64,000 nt of DNA from Nautilus pompilius (Eukaryota > Mollusca > Cephalopoda > Nautilida > Nautilidae). The notes beneath the pieces were generated by a model, which was not told where the DNA came from, made no database searches, and was given only the letters and a program-made list of their open reading frames with translations. Position numbers and translations under genes: made by a program. The stretch spans positions 2,492,501 to 2,556,500 of the forward strand of contig JACATO010000132.1 of the NCBI GenBank assembly GCA_018389105.1, read 5' to 3'. Positions 44,801 to 59,200 of the stretch are shown here, piece after piece; position 1 is the first letter of the stretch, and each line of letters opens with the position of its first letter.

Positions 44801-47800
44801 TATTAAGGAGGAAAGTATTTTTTTGTACATGTTTTTTTTTTTTTCATTACAATAGATTAAGAATTGAATTTAAAACTGCAAGGAAAGGATAAGCATGTAG
44901 ACAGTTCACTGAACAGTTTCCAATATAAGTCTGAAACTATGGGAATCTTAACTATGAGAATAGAACTAACAGATATGTTTCTCCTTTGTCGGAGTTTGAT
45001 AGGTGCTTCTCCCAAATTTCAAGGATATTGAGAGTTATCATTTCCATTTTTTGTGGTGGACACTGAAGAGATGTCAACAAGTATTGCAGCACATTTTTAT
45101 GTTGAGTAACTTTGCTTGAAATGGAAATAATATCTAAATGAAATGCAGATCTTCTGATAAGGACATTTGGACTCTTGTTGATAGTAAAATGCCAAATCCC
45201 AAAGAATGTTGCTATGTGACTGAAAGCATCAGTTGGTTCAACAAATGTAAATTAGTGTTTTTTTGACTTAAAATTCATAACCTCAAAATATCTCAAAAGA
45301 ATGACAGATCCTTACTTGGATTACTACATCAGGCTGGTCATGATGTCTTTCTCACCAACTTGATTTCTATTCATTGTCAAACATCTCATTAATTTTTGCA
45401 AGTTTATAAATTTTATGTTAACAAATTATTTTAAAAGTATTGTATGTGACTCTGTTTTGTTACGTGTGATCAAGTTAATTTTCTATATTCTAGCTTACAT
45501 ACAGATCAGTAAATACCTTCCAAAAAAAATAAGTAGCTCACAGTGCAAAGAAAAAAGTTGACAACCCTCACCTTAGTGTATAGTGGCTTTTGGCTTCTTT
45601 TTTTTTTTTTTTACATGATAAAATTTGTTTTTTGTTTATTATGCACATTTTGCTTGATTTATGAAATAACCTGTAGGAATGTGAAAGCATGCAACAGATC
45701 CTCAAGCTTTTGATTTTAAAGATTTAATGATTTTTGTTCTGAAGTAGCAAGAGCTGAAACTAAAACTTAAAGAACCTTGGATATTCTCGACCTATCTCTA
45801 TAAGTATTTTACTAAACAACAATAATATTAGCAAATAAGAGTTAACATCTTTTAATGTTACAGCAACTGAAGCAGCAACGAGATAAGTTAAAGCAGTATC
45901 AAATGAAAATCCATGAGCAAATTGAGAAGGAACGGCAAGTTGCAGTGAAATTGTTGAAAGATGGTAAAAAAGAGTAAGTAACAAAATTTTTGCCAACCAT
46001 CAAGTAGTAGTATTGTCCCAGGATGCAACACAGAGGCCATTAGTGTTGCTTCGTAACAACTTACTGGGCTATACAACTTGATTGAAGAAAAGAACAAAAT
46101 TTTTTGCATTTATATCTTTATTTATTTATTTCTGGAATTTGAATGGGTAAGCTAAATATTGACTAAAATTTTGTGTACACAATAAAACAGTTTTTTTTTT
46201 TTTTTAAAAAAAATAGTGTTCTGTGCATTTTGGTCATCTGTATAATCTAGAGATTGTAGCGTAGCTTATCAACATGTGGATTCAGAAAATCTTTGGATTG
46301 TAAATCTGTACAGAAAAAATCAATATCTAAGAAAAATAAAAAAAAAACATTAATCTTTCACCCCAGCCCCAAATTCTAACACTTTAATGGAATGCACACA
46401 TGCACATTGTATTCCCAGGACTCTTTGTTCATAATGAGAAGGCAGAAGACCCAGCCCCATGGCAACAGATACCAAACATCAGCTATAAACAATTTTAAAC
46501 TACTGGGTAAATATATTTACCAGGAAAATAATTTAAAAATTAATAATGGTAGACAACTCCTTATTCTTAAGGATAGGTAGGTAACAAGTCCTCAAAAAAA
46601 ATTCTAGGTTGTTTTTTCTCTAATAAAAATCAAAAAAATTTATTTCTGTGGTAATTAGGATGTAGCATATTTGAATTGCTATTAAATTAACTGTGATAAA
46701 ATAATGCATACCTCAATGTGTTTGGGCAAGAGTGTGATGATCATTCAATTTGTTTGGTAATCTAATTCTAACTTAGTTGAAAGTCTTTCAGTTGCCAAAT
46801 CCAAAAATTTGTTAAAAACAATATGAAGTGAGACAGTATCATCATAAATAATTCAGCCATCCTTTTGCCTAGTTGTTGATTAAATAAAATCATTAAAAAC
46901 TGTTATCTCTTTGACTTGTTCTATTTTTTTCTGATTTTTAAAATCTTTTATAGTATATGTAATGGTGTAGCTTTGACTGTGCTTGCTTCAAAATTCCATT
47001 GAAAGATTCACCTAGACACAATATAATATCATAAAAATAAGTTTATAAATTAAAATGAATATCCCGGTTTATCTAACTTCAAAGCATCAAATAATGAAAT
47101 TCAGTTTGCTTTTTTGTTTTGTTTTTTTTTTGAAGAACTCTCGAATTTATTAAAATAATTGATTTATGATTTTGGTTAAAACATTTTCAGAAATTTTGCA
47201 CACATGCATGCAAAAACCTTTTTCATAAAGAAAACCCCTTAAGGGTCACACAGATCAAAGGCTGTAGGCATTTTAGTTTAGTTTTATTTGGTGCCAAAAG
47301 TATTCAGATGAGTTTCCATTTATTATAAAAGATTAACAGAAAAAGTAAAGAGCATAAATGGTACATTTGTCAAATTCCTAACATGACGACATGCAGGTGG
47401 TTTAGTATGGTTCCTTTAAGTGATTGTAATCATGTAAACAATACTAAAATGATTGGTAGTGTCACTAAAATTAATTTACACTAAAGTTAATAATAGAATA
47501 ATTAAAGAAATAGTTATTAAACAAGTCATCAGAATGGTCAAACATCTGAAATACTGTACAAAAGTTAAAATGCAATGTTATTATTATAGCGGAGAAACAT
47601 TGCCATCAAATGTTTATTCACAAAAAGACTTAGCAACAATAGATATTATAAGGAATTCAGTACAAATTAGGTTTTCCATTGTTTTAAACATAAGATTTTA
47701 AATAATTCTGAGAGACTAAGAATATTAAGCTTGTCAAATTCATAGATATTTAAGAAAGCATTTGTATGAATGATGTCATCAAGATCAGAAAGAGAGCCTG

Positions 47801-50800
47801 ATCTATCTGGGGCATGTTCTTTAGATGCTTACACATTGACTATCCTATGAAACTAACAAATGGTGAGAGAAAACAAGCGAACAAAAGAAACCCAAAGAAA
47901 ACTCTAAGCAAGGATGGAGATCTGTTGATCTTAATATCACAGAACAGATGGTGGCTTCGATAATGGCGAGAACTGATTTCTACTCTACATGACAATACTG
48001 GTGCTGGAAGGAGATATATACACACTACTGATTTCAAGTACTAGAGAGAAATTGGCTAAACAAACTGCAAGGCTTATTTGTTCATGATGACAAATTGAAA
48101 CTGCTTATAGGTGTTATTTATAAAAATATATTTCCCTAAAAATATTCAGATGTATATCTATGAATATGGATGTTCTGTCACTAAATCTCTTTTTGCTCTC
48201 TTTGTGCAACAACAAACTAAAGTCCTTTTCTGTAGTACTATAGTAGATCCAAATATATTTAAGGTGAATGTTTAAAAAACAACAGCAGCACATTTGCTTT
48301 CTTCTTGACATACTGCAGCTGTATGCTACACAGTTCTTCATTTTTAACTAGCTTTTGCCAGTAAACAGTATACTAGTAATAACCTTTCAACTTATATATT
48401 TTCCAACATTCTCTGAAAATTGAAAGCAATATAATGTATGCATAACAAAATAGGATGATTGAATGGTCATTATCCTGATCAAAGACATTGATTCGCAGCA
48501 AACATTGTTTTTTGTTTGTTTATCATTTTATCCAATAGGATTGTGTTGAACTCATCACAGTACTTGTCTAATGATGAATAAGGACAAGAACCAGCATCAA
48601 AATAGGTCAGCATAAATCTCAATGTCTTAAGCAAGACTAAAATCAGATTTTTAACATAATAAAATGAGTTTTAAAATTATAAATTAGTACAACTTGTGCA
48701 GCTAACTGTTCTGTGTAGTTGACAAGCATTTTTTCTCTTAGTCTGTTTCTCTTTCTTTAAGTTTGATTATTTGAATTTTTTTCATTTACTTTAAAGGATT
48801 AAAATAAATCGTTTTAAATATTTAATTGTTGCATCTTGTACTCATTTTGATTTATTTCAGAAAGGCAAAATTATTATTAAGGAAAAAAAAATTTCAGGAA
48901 GGTTTTATTGAAAAGACCAATAATCAAATGGATAACATAGAAAGCATGGTAAGTGAAATCTTTAGATGACTGCATTTATTTGTAATGAAGCTTTTTTTTT
49001 TTTTTAAAAAAATAGCTAATTCACACTAAACTTCCCAAAACATGACCAACTTTTAAAAAAACAATTTATTGCACTATTCTTAATTTTATTTAATCATTGT
49101 GCAAAAGAACTATTTCATATTGAACTAGACAAATTTGATTGAGGTTCCATTTTGAATTGGCTCAACAACCTTTGGAACTGAATTAATCTAACTTTTAAGG
49201 AAAAGAGCAACAAGATTAGATTCAAATGCATTGAATATAATTTTAAAATCATTAAATTCAGATATGTTTTAAAAAGATCACAAATTCAAGATTTTAGTAA
49301 TGGTTAAATAATCAGAAAAGCTAGTTATTAAGATGCATTTTATTCTACTACAGGTTGAGAATCCCTTGTCCGAAATCCTCGGGGCCAAATGTGTTTTGGA
49401 TTGTGGATTATAGATATACTGGCATAATTTGGTAGCTCGCCGACTGGGGACTGGGCACAAATTCATTTACAACATTATGACCGCATACAGATACATATGG
49501 CCTACAGGTAGTTTTATACAATATTTTAAAATCAGTTTGTGCGTGAAACCATAAGAAAAAGGTGTACATTTAGCCATCAGAAAGGTAAGCAATCACTGGT
49601 AGGCCTACCGGTAACGTAGGGGTGTTTGTAGGCCTTCTAGACAATTCTAAAGTATATTCGCACCAACAACAAAGCACAAAAATTACGGTGAGTAATGCGC
49701 CTACGTCAAGCGTGTTTGGATCTGCACATTGCCCATAAACCTGGAATTTTCCACTGAAGGCGCTCAAAAAATATTTTGGAAAAGGGATTCTTGACCTGTA
49801 CTATTATCACCAATGTCTTACATTTTGCATGTTAATCAATTTTGATTTTCCTAAAATTAATTTTTTTGAAATTCAAGATCATGTTTGTCATGTTATGCAT
49901 AGCACACAAATTGATAGTTTGAGATCTTTAATGCAGTAAAGTTTAATTTTTTGCTTGTACTTTGAGATTTTATTAACAAAAAAAGAAAGAATCAGCTTCA
50001 TGTACAGTTTTTGTACCTACCAGTTTATTGAAACTAGAAAGTGCTGTGTGTTACAATTGAAAGGCCAGCTGCTGCTCAGCCATCTGGAGTGGATTCTTTT
50101 GCCCCTCCCCCACTAACCATTCCCTGAAGGGAAAGAAAAGGGGATGAGTTTTTAGGCTCAGGATTCCATCCTAAGCCAGAGATGTTTTAAAAGCATGTTT
50201 AATTGTGCAAAATGAGTTTGTTGCCATCTAGGTAGCCTAAAGTTTGGTTTATTAACCAAATGTTTGAAAAATCCTGTCTGTCAAACACACTGGAGCTCTT
50301 GACCACATATTGTCTTTGTAAGAAAATTCCAATGCATCTTTGGTGTATTTTTTCAGTTGGAGTGGACTTTCCTCCTAAAGCCTTGCTGCTATTCCAAACA
50401 GTGAAGGTCAGAAAGTTCAAAAGTCTGTCCTTTTTATTGTGGTGGTGGTGGGGGGGGGGGGTTGAAGTCAAAAGCAGTCTGTACAGGTTAAGCTTGTGCA
50501 TGTGACTTAATTTGTTGAATCAAATATTGATCTAGGTTCCATAGCTCTTTATGCTGCAAAGAAATGTGTTGTCCAGCCCTTGCAAACCAGACATTTTGGA
50601 TCTTATCATAAAACCCTTAAAGTGATACTTACCACTATTATTAATATCTCTGTTGCCTAAGTTTGTTCAGATTTGTTGAAAATTTAATCAAATATGAAAC
50701 TTGTAAAAAGATGCAAACATTTTAGATTTTAACATCAAGCAATCTTAGTTATTATCTTTAACCCTTTAGGGCCCAATGTACAATATATTGTATGCATCCA

Positions 50801-53230
50801 TTTTTCCACTAGGTTTTACTATATGATATATTGCTAAGTTATGACCATTTCAGTTTTCCATAGTCAATAATTTTTGACAAGTGTTGCTTCCCTTGTGGTC
50901 TATTTTGATCTGAGCACATTTCTGCTGTGTTCTTCATGGCTGGTTAAAGTGTATGATGTTTTATGAATTTTTTACAAATTTACAAAGTTAATAGGGCATT
51001 CCACCGAAGAGATGATACTTAACAGCTGATGAAGCAACATAGCTTATTCTTGACAGTATTCCAGATGAATGGAATGAATAGGGAAATAGAATTATCAGAA
51101 GATGAAGACAGTGATACCAACGATCTTCAATCACATGGTAAAAGTGAAGAAATTGTGGTACCTACAATAAGAAATCATAGTCATATGAATGTAAACTGAG
51201 CAAGCTGGAAAAGTGCTGACTGTGAGTAGTCTGAAGCTGTTTATACTACAGAACTGCTTGCTTTTCTCAGAAACACTGAAGGTAAGGTTGTTCTTGATAA
51301 AAACAAAAGAGCATTTGATTTCTTTTCTTTTGTTGATGAATGAAGTGATGATTATTCTGTTTGCTCATAAGATAAACATTTGGAGTAGAGTTGGATTAAC
51401 CGATGTGAGGTATACAAATATATTAGCAATAATTTTATATTTATTATGGAGTTTGGTAAAGACACTTACAATGATCATTTAGCTAAACATGTGACACAAT
51501 GCACTTTATTTGATGAAGATCGTACAAGTTGCGACTTCATAATGCTCATTTCTGTGATCTCGCTTATGAAACTAATGATATCACTAGGGAAAACTTGGGT
51601 CCTAATGGGTTTAAAAATAACTTAAATTATTTTTCGAAAATATTAAATTAACTAGACTAACATTTTGCTGATTTTTAATGATAGTGAAAAACATTTTATT
51701 TATTCATACATCAGTAAAGGCAAACTGGAAAAACTTAAAATAAATATGCTTACAAATGTATGATATTTTTGTTTATTCTCATCAAAAAAGAATTATTCAC
51801 AATGACTAGCAATTCCACACAAACTACAGATATTCTTTTAACACCGAATGGTATAATTTCCTTACCAGTACTTATGTCATCTTTAAAAAAAATTATAATT
51901 GTAATTTTCATTATTGTTAGGTGCATAATTTGGAGTTTGCACAGATTGAAAGTGAAGTTATTCAAGGCCTACAGTCTGGAAATGAATCTCTCAAGAAAAT
52001 ACACCAGGTAAAAATGTTTCCCCAAAACTCTGTTATACTGATTAAAATAAGCAGATAAAATAATTTAGAACCAGTTGCCTTTTCAGGCTTTAATTCTATC
52101 CATTAAATTTTATTTTGTTTCATTTGTCTTTTTTTTCCTTACAGCATCAGCATTATACAAGTACCCTTCTCAGATTCTTTCCCTGGCTATGTTTACATTA
52201 ATAATGCTATGGCGTAACACTTTCATTAACTATTCTTTAGTTTTGTAACTTTGGACCACAATGTCATGTTAGTCATTCAAATCATTTAAAGTATACTTAG
52301 AGAGATTTTTTTTTGTTTTTCATCTAAGAACTTTTGATATTCTTCAATGAGTGGATTGTTCACTATATGAAATGAAACTGATAAGATCTGTAGTACTTAT
52401 GCATATGCAATGGACAAGTGATTTTTATTTTATTCTAGCACTGTAATATGTTTAATGTCTGAAATTCTAGCTACAACGTATTAGCCTGGTCATTGCTGTA
52501 TCTAGTGCTTTTTTTTTTTTTCAGAAATATAAGCTAATGTAATATGCAAATCATAGCTGTAATATTTTAAAATGTATTTATTTTTAGATGCTGTCACTTG
52601 AGGATGTTGAAAAAATTATGGATGAAACTGCACAATCTATAGAATATCAGCAGGTAAGTACTAAAATGTTGGTAAATGCTACTTCTAAAAAAAATTAAGA
52701 TAATTATGTTAAACAAGTTTGAAGGGGTACAATACTCTATTACATCAAGACTTTCCTAGTTTAACGCTTCTTCTAACAAAATCTTTTGCTAATCATATTA
52801 GAGATACTAAAGTTTACTAATAAATAAAAACATTGATCAGTTCAAATGCAAATATTCTGTAGTGTTTTAGTAATTTCCTTGCTAATTAATGTGAGAGACC
52901 AGGGACAAGCATCTCATTCTGTCAAGTTGCATCACTTATTAAAACAATCTGCTTTGTGTGACAATACTGTTAACTTATTACATTAATTCTTATCTTTACA
53001 TGTAACATGCTCTAAACTTTTTTTTTGCTAAAGTAACCAATATTACTATTAGGAAAGTTGTTTTTTAAAAAAAATTTGCATAAAACCTTTCAATAAGTTT
53101 TGTGTTACATAGTGTCATCTGTAAATCTGCAGCTTGGAAGTAATGAGAATTTTTACAGATATCACTATTCATCTTGTTAGCATTGTTGGTAGTCATGTCA
53201 CTGTTTGTTTGTTCATTCTCAAATTTTAAA

Positions 53231-53278
<48 letters not shown>

Positions 53279-56200
53279 GTGCGGTCACCAGTTTTCTTTT
53301 GAAAATTTTTCTCTGATGATTGGTCTGAATTTTATCACTTGTCTTCAAAAATGCAATTCTAGCCCACTTTAAGAAATGAAGAGCAATCTCACGAACAAAA
53401 ATGGTTCCACACTATAAAAGGAAATTCTCTCATGATCTGGAAAGAAACTTTTGCCCAAATTTGAGTTAAAAAAATAATTCAGTTTTGACTTGATAATTAA
53501 AAACAAATCATTTTTTAAAAATTACAAATCTATATATATGTATAAATTCATCACACTTTCCTAGAAGGGAATATTTAATTATAGAAAATGTAGCAAAACA
53601 AGAACTTTAACGACACTGAAAATATCATTGCCAACACTACTGAAAGAATTTGGTATTCATTACCCAGAAAAACATAATTTAGTCTCAAAAGTTATCCACT
53701 AGACTTCAATAAATTCATTGCTAGTTTTAAGAAAAGTAGATTCTGTTGTGACTTGCAGCAACTCTTGTGAGATTGGTCACCAGAAGAATTCACCCATCTT
53801 TGTTGGTTTCCATACACTTTGAAAGTCTTTGTAACTAGTTAAAATAATGATCAATACAATGTGTTGGTTTGATTATTGTATTGTTAATTTAGCTATAAGT
53901 AGTAGTGGTAAATAGTTTGACTTCAAAGTCTTAAATATGATAGGAAAAATTATTGATAAAAAAGAAATAGGTTCTTAATTCTTACTGTAGTTCTCTGATG
54001 GTTTGTTCAGAATGAATATGATATTTGATCCAATGCATAAACTATATTTATGTAAATGTAATTTTGCAAAGTATTTTAACCCTTTCAGGATTGTTGTTTC
54101 TTTTTAATACTTACATGGCCATTAGAAGTAAATTTTTTCGTGTGGAAGAGAGTTTGGGGAAATTTTAGAAATCATTTTAAATGAGACATTTGTTCACTTT
54201 CTAATCATCTGCAGGTTTCCTACAGCCTGCAAAACTTTATATATGTATAGTTTTTCAGGATTAATACCCACTCCCCATAAATATATGGGAATATACCTTA
54301 AAAGGTTAAAAGACATTGCAGTGGCAAGTCTTAAAATGTAATAATGAATAACTTTAGTTTTACTGTATTAAAAAACTTTTTAAAAAATTGCAGTTATGTT
54401 ATTGCAGAGTATTTCAGGCATTATTAGTTTATGCCAAAAGTATTTTTACTATAAAATCTTTATACATTATATCTATCAGCTGCCCCCTGGTCTTCCTGTC
54501 AGCTTTCACTTTTCTGATCTTTGACAGGAATTTTATTATTTCACGTTTACTCATTCTAACTACATGAAAATACTTCAGATATTATTTACCCCTTTTTTTA
54601 TGCCTACAGTGAAAACTGCTTATGCTAACCTGATGAACATCTTGCTTTTCTACTTTCAAAGTGATTACACAAAATTTTATAAAAGAAATGCAGAATTAAA
54701 TATATTGCAATGAGTGTCAGAAAATGTTAGTGTTAAATCAGCTGTTCTTAATTTGTAATTTTGTAGGAGATTGATGCTTTACTATCTAATGGACTTAGCA
54801 AAGATGATGAAAATGATGTACTGGCTGAATTGGATTCCATTATCAAGGTAAGTGCATCAAGACTGCAGGGTTGTATTTAAAAATTATCTCTCTTATTAGA
54901 CAACCTAGCAACAAACTTCAACCATGGAAAACATTAGGCAGCATAATAGTCACAGGAATTCTATACAAGAGAGGTTCTTTTTACAGCCAAGTCAACTAGA
55001 ATCTGGGCTCCAACCAAGAATTTTTACCTGTGGCATGACGACATTATAAACAAGTCAGTTAAAATTTTTGGGCTCTTGTACTTCTGCTTGGTCCATATTG
55101 AAAGTTATTGTGTCAGTTGATGTCAAAAATTTGTTTTTGCTTGCAAATCTACATTGATCTGAGAGAACATTACGAATCTACCCAAACATTTTCCTATAAA
55201 GAAAGCCATTTTCTTCATTTAGTGGTTACTGAAAACATCAGCTGGACCATTAATTAAACCTACTGCTACAGAACTTCATACTTGTAAAAATGTGATCAGC
55301 TTAAGTAAGATTAACTATGTACTTATTTGGTGTTGGTGAGCATTAACTAATGTTATGGCTTAAAATAAAGGGAAATTTATTAATTAATACCAAAACTTAA
55401 TATTTTTTTTTTTTTCATTCTTATGCTACCTGGTAATAGATCATAGCTCTTATTATTAAAAAAATGGACAATTGTTGTCTGCAACTTAGCACATTCCAAC
55501 AATAATAGAAACCATTCATGTGTAAAAAAATTGTTGCTTTGAAATCAGTTAATTGCCATGGCAAATAGTATCCAAGAATCTTGGCTTCATACAGAAAATG
55601 CTTTAAATAGTCCAGTCAGGAACATTTCGGAAACAAACAATCAGGAGCTCTTTGATTGTTCCTTTCTGAAAAGTGTCATAACAGGTGATGAAATGTGGGT
55701 GTACAGCTACGATGTTTAAACAAAAAGGCAGTCATCGCAGTGGGTTGGATCATCATCGCCATGACCAAAAAAAGCACGTCAGAGTCGCTCAAATGTGAAG
55801 GTGATGTTGATTGTCTTTTTTGATTGGAAGGGCATCGTTCATCATGAGTTTGTTCCATGTGGTCAGATGATCAATAAAGAGTTTTACTTGGATGTCCTGA
55901 AGTGGTTGGGAGAGGCGGTGCGAAGGAGGAAGCCTGAGGCATGGAAAAACAAAACCTGGATGCTGCACCACGACAACACACCTGCTCACGTGCCACTCCT
56001 TATCTGTGACTTTTTGGCAAAGCATGAGATGACTCTCATCCCCCAGCTGCCCTACTCTCCAGATTTGCTTTTCAAAAAGCTTTCATCAGCATTTGAACGA
56101 TCAAAAAGCTCCTGACTGACTGTGACTCTGTTCTCTTTTTGTTCATCTGTCAGCAGATGCGGCACAAATTTTGTGGCTACACGATGCATGTTCAATTTTT

Positions 56201-59200
56201 CTTTTAAAATCATGTGGCATGAACTTTTACAGATGCCTACTTCTTCAGAAACTTCATGGACAGTCAGGTGATGATTTCTACGGATCACAGCATGCACTTT
56301 CTCAATGTGATCGTCATCCAGATTTGGGATTGTCCTCAGTGGATGTTCTTCCCAATTTGAAATGCTGGTATTACTCGTGACATTGCGTACGGCTCAATCC
56401 TCATAGGCCTGTTGCAACATTAGAAAAGTCTCCGTAAAAGTTTTTCCCAATTTGAAACAGAATTTCACACAAACATGTTACTCTTCAAGATCCTTCATTG
56501 TTCAAGTGCGCTAAACATACATTGTTCACTCTAGCATGTGTAGATCGATGACTAACTAACATGGCGTGATGCAGCTATTATTAGACTGAAGGTCAAGGTC
56601 ACTGATACACAGCACTGCATTGTGAGCATGCTGTTTTAAAAGTTCGGTTTCCTTTTGGACAGACCTCGTAAAATGAAAAAATCACATGATGATTGGCATA
56701 GCCAGTATTACATTTGTACATGCTTGAAACAAGATTTCTGATCACCTCATCTGTTATTTCTTGACAAGGCTATACCTAGATTGTGGACTCTCTATAGAGA
56801 GGGATTCCTCACTCATTATGTATCTAAAAATGATGTCCCAGAGATCAATGTATGATAGATCTGGAGACGCACAACTAGCTATTCCATTGTAATGATTTCA
56901 TAGGCCCTAAGAAATGCACTGCAACTAAGTACATTTTAGTTAGGCAAACAACTAGGAGTTCCTCTCTCAGTCATTAACCTTCCCAATATCATTCCATTAC
57001 TGTCACCATGCAGGTAACCTACCATCAGAGAGGTCCATGTTGAAGAAACTTATCAGAAAATATCACTTGCTGCAGTACATAATCCTGCATGAAGTCAGTT
57101 TCTAATAATTTTTCCAGACACCTGAGTTTCTCTGACTGCCAGGAGCTGAAAAACTGCAGTCATTGCCCTGTTTTGCTGGACCATTTATTGTAAGCATCTA
57201 TATAACAGTGATGACATCTGCTCGGCCTTTTGTTGCCATCACTGGTCCGGAGGCAGCATGCATATACTACCTACCATTGTTATAGCAATAAGGAATCTCT
57301 CATTTAAAAATGCATGTGTTTACAGTCATTTTCTTTTTAAAGATTAGGTCAAATATGAAAGTGTGCAAGAAGCATTTGGTATCAGTACATTTTACATATT
57401 TGTATTTGTAACAGATTTTTTCTTAAATGTCCTGTGATGTACAATTGATGTGACTATTCTGAAGCCAACCTACCTTTAAAACCCATTTTACATTTTTGCA
57501 ATAATTGCTGAGACTAATGTTATTGTAATCATTGTTTTTCAGATAAACCAGCCGAAAGAACTTATTCTTCAAGATGTTAATCTTCCTGATGTGCCTTCTG
57601 ACCAAATACAAGGTAAATCATATGCATTATCTTGGTATATACAAGAGGCAAGATGACAAAAAAGAATATTAGCATTTATTAGTTCTAATATTACTCACAA
57701 TTTATTTCACTTGAATGCTTTCAAATTTTTAATTTGGTAGAGTTTAGCTAGTTTAATATTCCCTACTTAATTTCTTAAAAAAACTGGGTTTTTTTTAAAT
57801 ATATAAATATAACAAATCATGCCAAGTGACTCGAAACAAATATGAGAGTTTAGCATAAAATAACACATTTTATGAATTATTCTAACATGTTTTGTAATAT
57901 TATTTAAGAAATGAATTCTTTCATATCATGTTTTTTGCTTTGTATCACTTAAGTTACCTCCCACTAAAGTGCAAGTGCCCTTGAATTTTATTCAATGTTC
58001 TTTCTTGTTAGAAAAACAGGTTAGTTAATGAGTTGTAAAAGTGAACTTACCAAACAAAGATCTAAAGAAAATTCAAGGTTGCATGATCATGGAAATCCAC
58101 CACAGACTCATTTTTCTGCCTCTTTGTTTGGATGTGAAGCTGGTTTTAATTTCAGTACAGGCACATTACGCATTGTTTGGAAACACTACTGGCCAACATT
58201 TGGAGACTTCTCCTTTGGAGGACTGGAGATTATGAGGTTTTATTAGTCTTAAAAAAATTTCATTACTACTTTTTCTCTCACTGGAATACCCACAAGTCAA
58301 CAAACTTAGCAAAGTCATTCTAGCCAAATGTTATATATATATATATATACACAGTAGTGCCGGACAAGAGTTGGGACACTTGCTGTGAAATTGATATCTG
58401 AGCTCTCTTGTTTTTACATTTGCATACAGATAGCCATCCTATTGTCCATAAGTTGTATAAAACGTGCCTTTACAAAGTGTAAAAACAACGAATGTCATAT
58501 GTGTATCTATTGTCCAGAAAAAATATTTGAATTAGCATAGTCAAATTTGTACTATGACAAAAGAGTTGAGACAGTGAACAAAATCTGTGCATACATTTAT
58601 TCCCCTCAATATATTCATTTTTAAAGGATCAAATGAATAGAATCACATCATCTAAAACCATTTAAAATCATTTTTGCACCATGCCTGGCAGGACAGCGTC
58701 ATCGAAATCAGAGACTTGATAGTTGAGCACCATCAAGAAAATCTGTCTTGTTGGGAGATAGCTGATTGAGTCACTTGACCGAAAAGCACTGTAAACCACA
58801 TTCTGAAGTAGTACAAGGAGACCGGAAACACGAAACCAAAAATACAAATCGGAAGACCACAAAATTGTGACAACAAAATGGATCAATTCATTTGTTGCAA
58901 ATCCAGGGCCAATTGTTTCCTGACATCGACGGTCATTCGATCCTCCCTGAGTGGAGTGAATGTCTCCAGTCGCACTATTCAACGTTGTCTATGCAATGGG
59001 AATTTCTTTGGATGAATCACCCATAAAAAAGCCATTCATCATCAGCAGCAACAGGCCCATCTGCATAGCATGGGCTAAAGTGCACAAAAACTGGACCAAA
59101 GTTCAATGGGCTAGAGTTCTCTTTTCCGATGAAACGATGATCATGCGCATTCACAGCGCTGGCAAAGTACATGCTTGATGTTACCATGGCAAAAAATACA

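Noticed and set aside
51213-51482. 89-codon ORF as an intact piggyBac or host protein
   Set aside because: It shifts frame relative to the acidic N-terminal relic and lacks the DDD motifs; it is only part of a decayed element.
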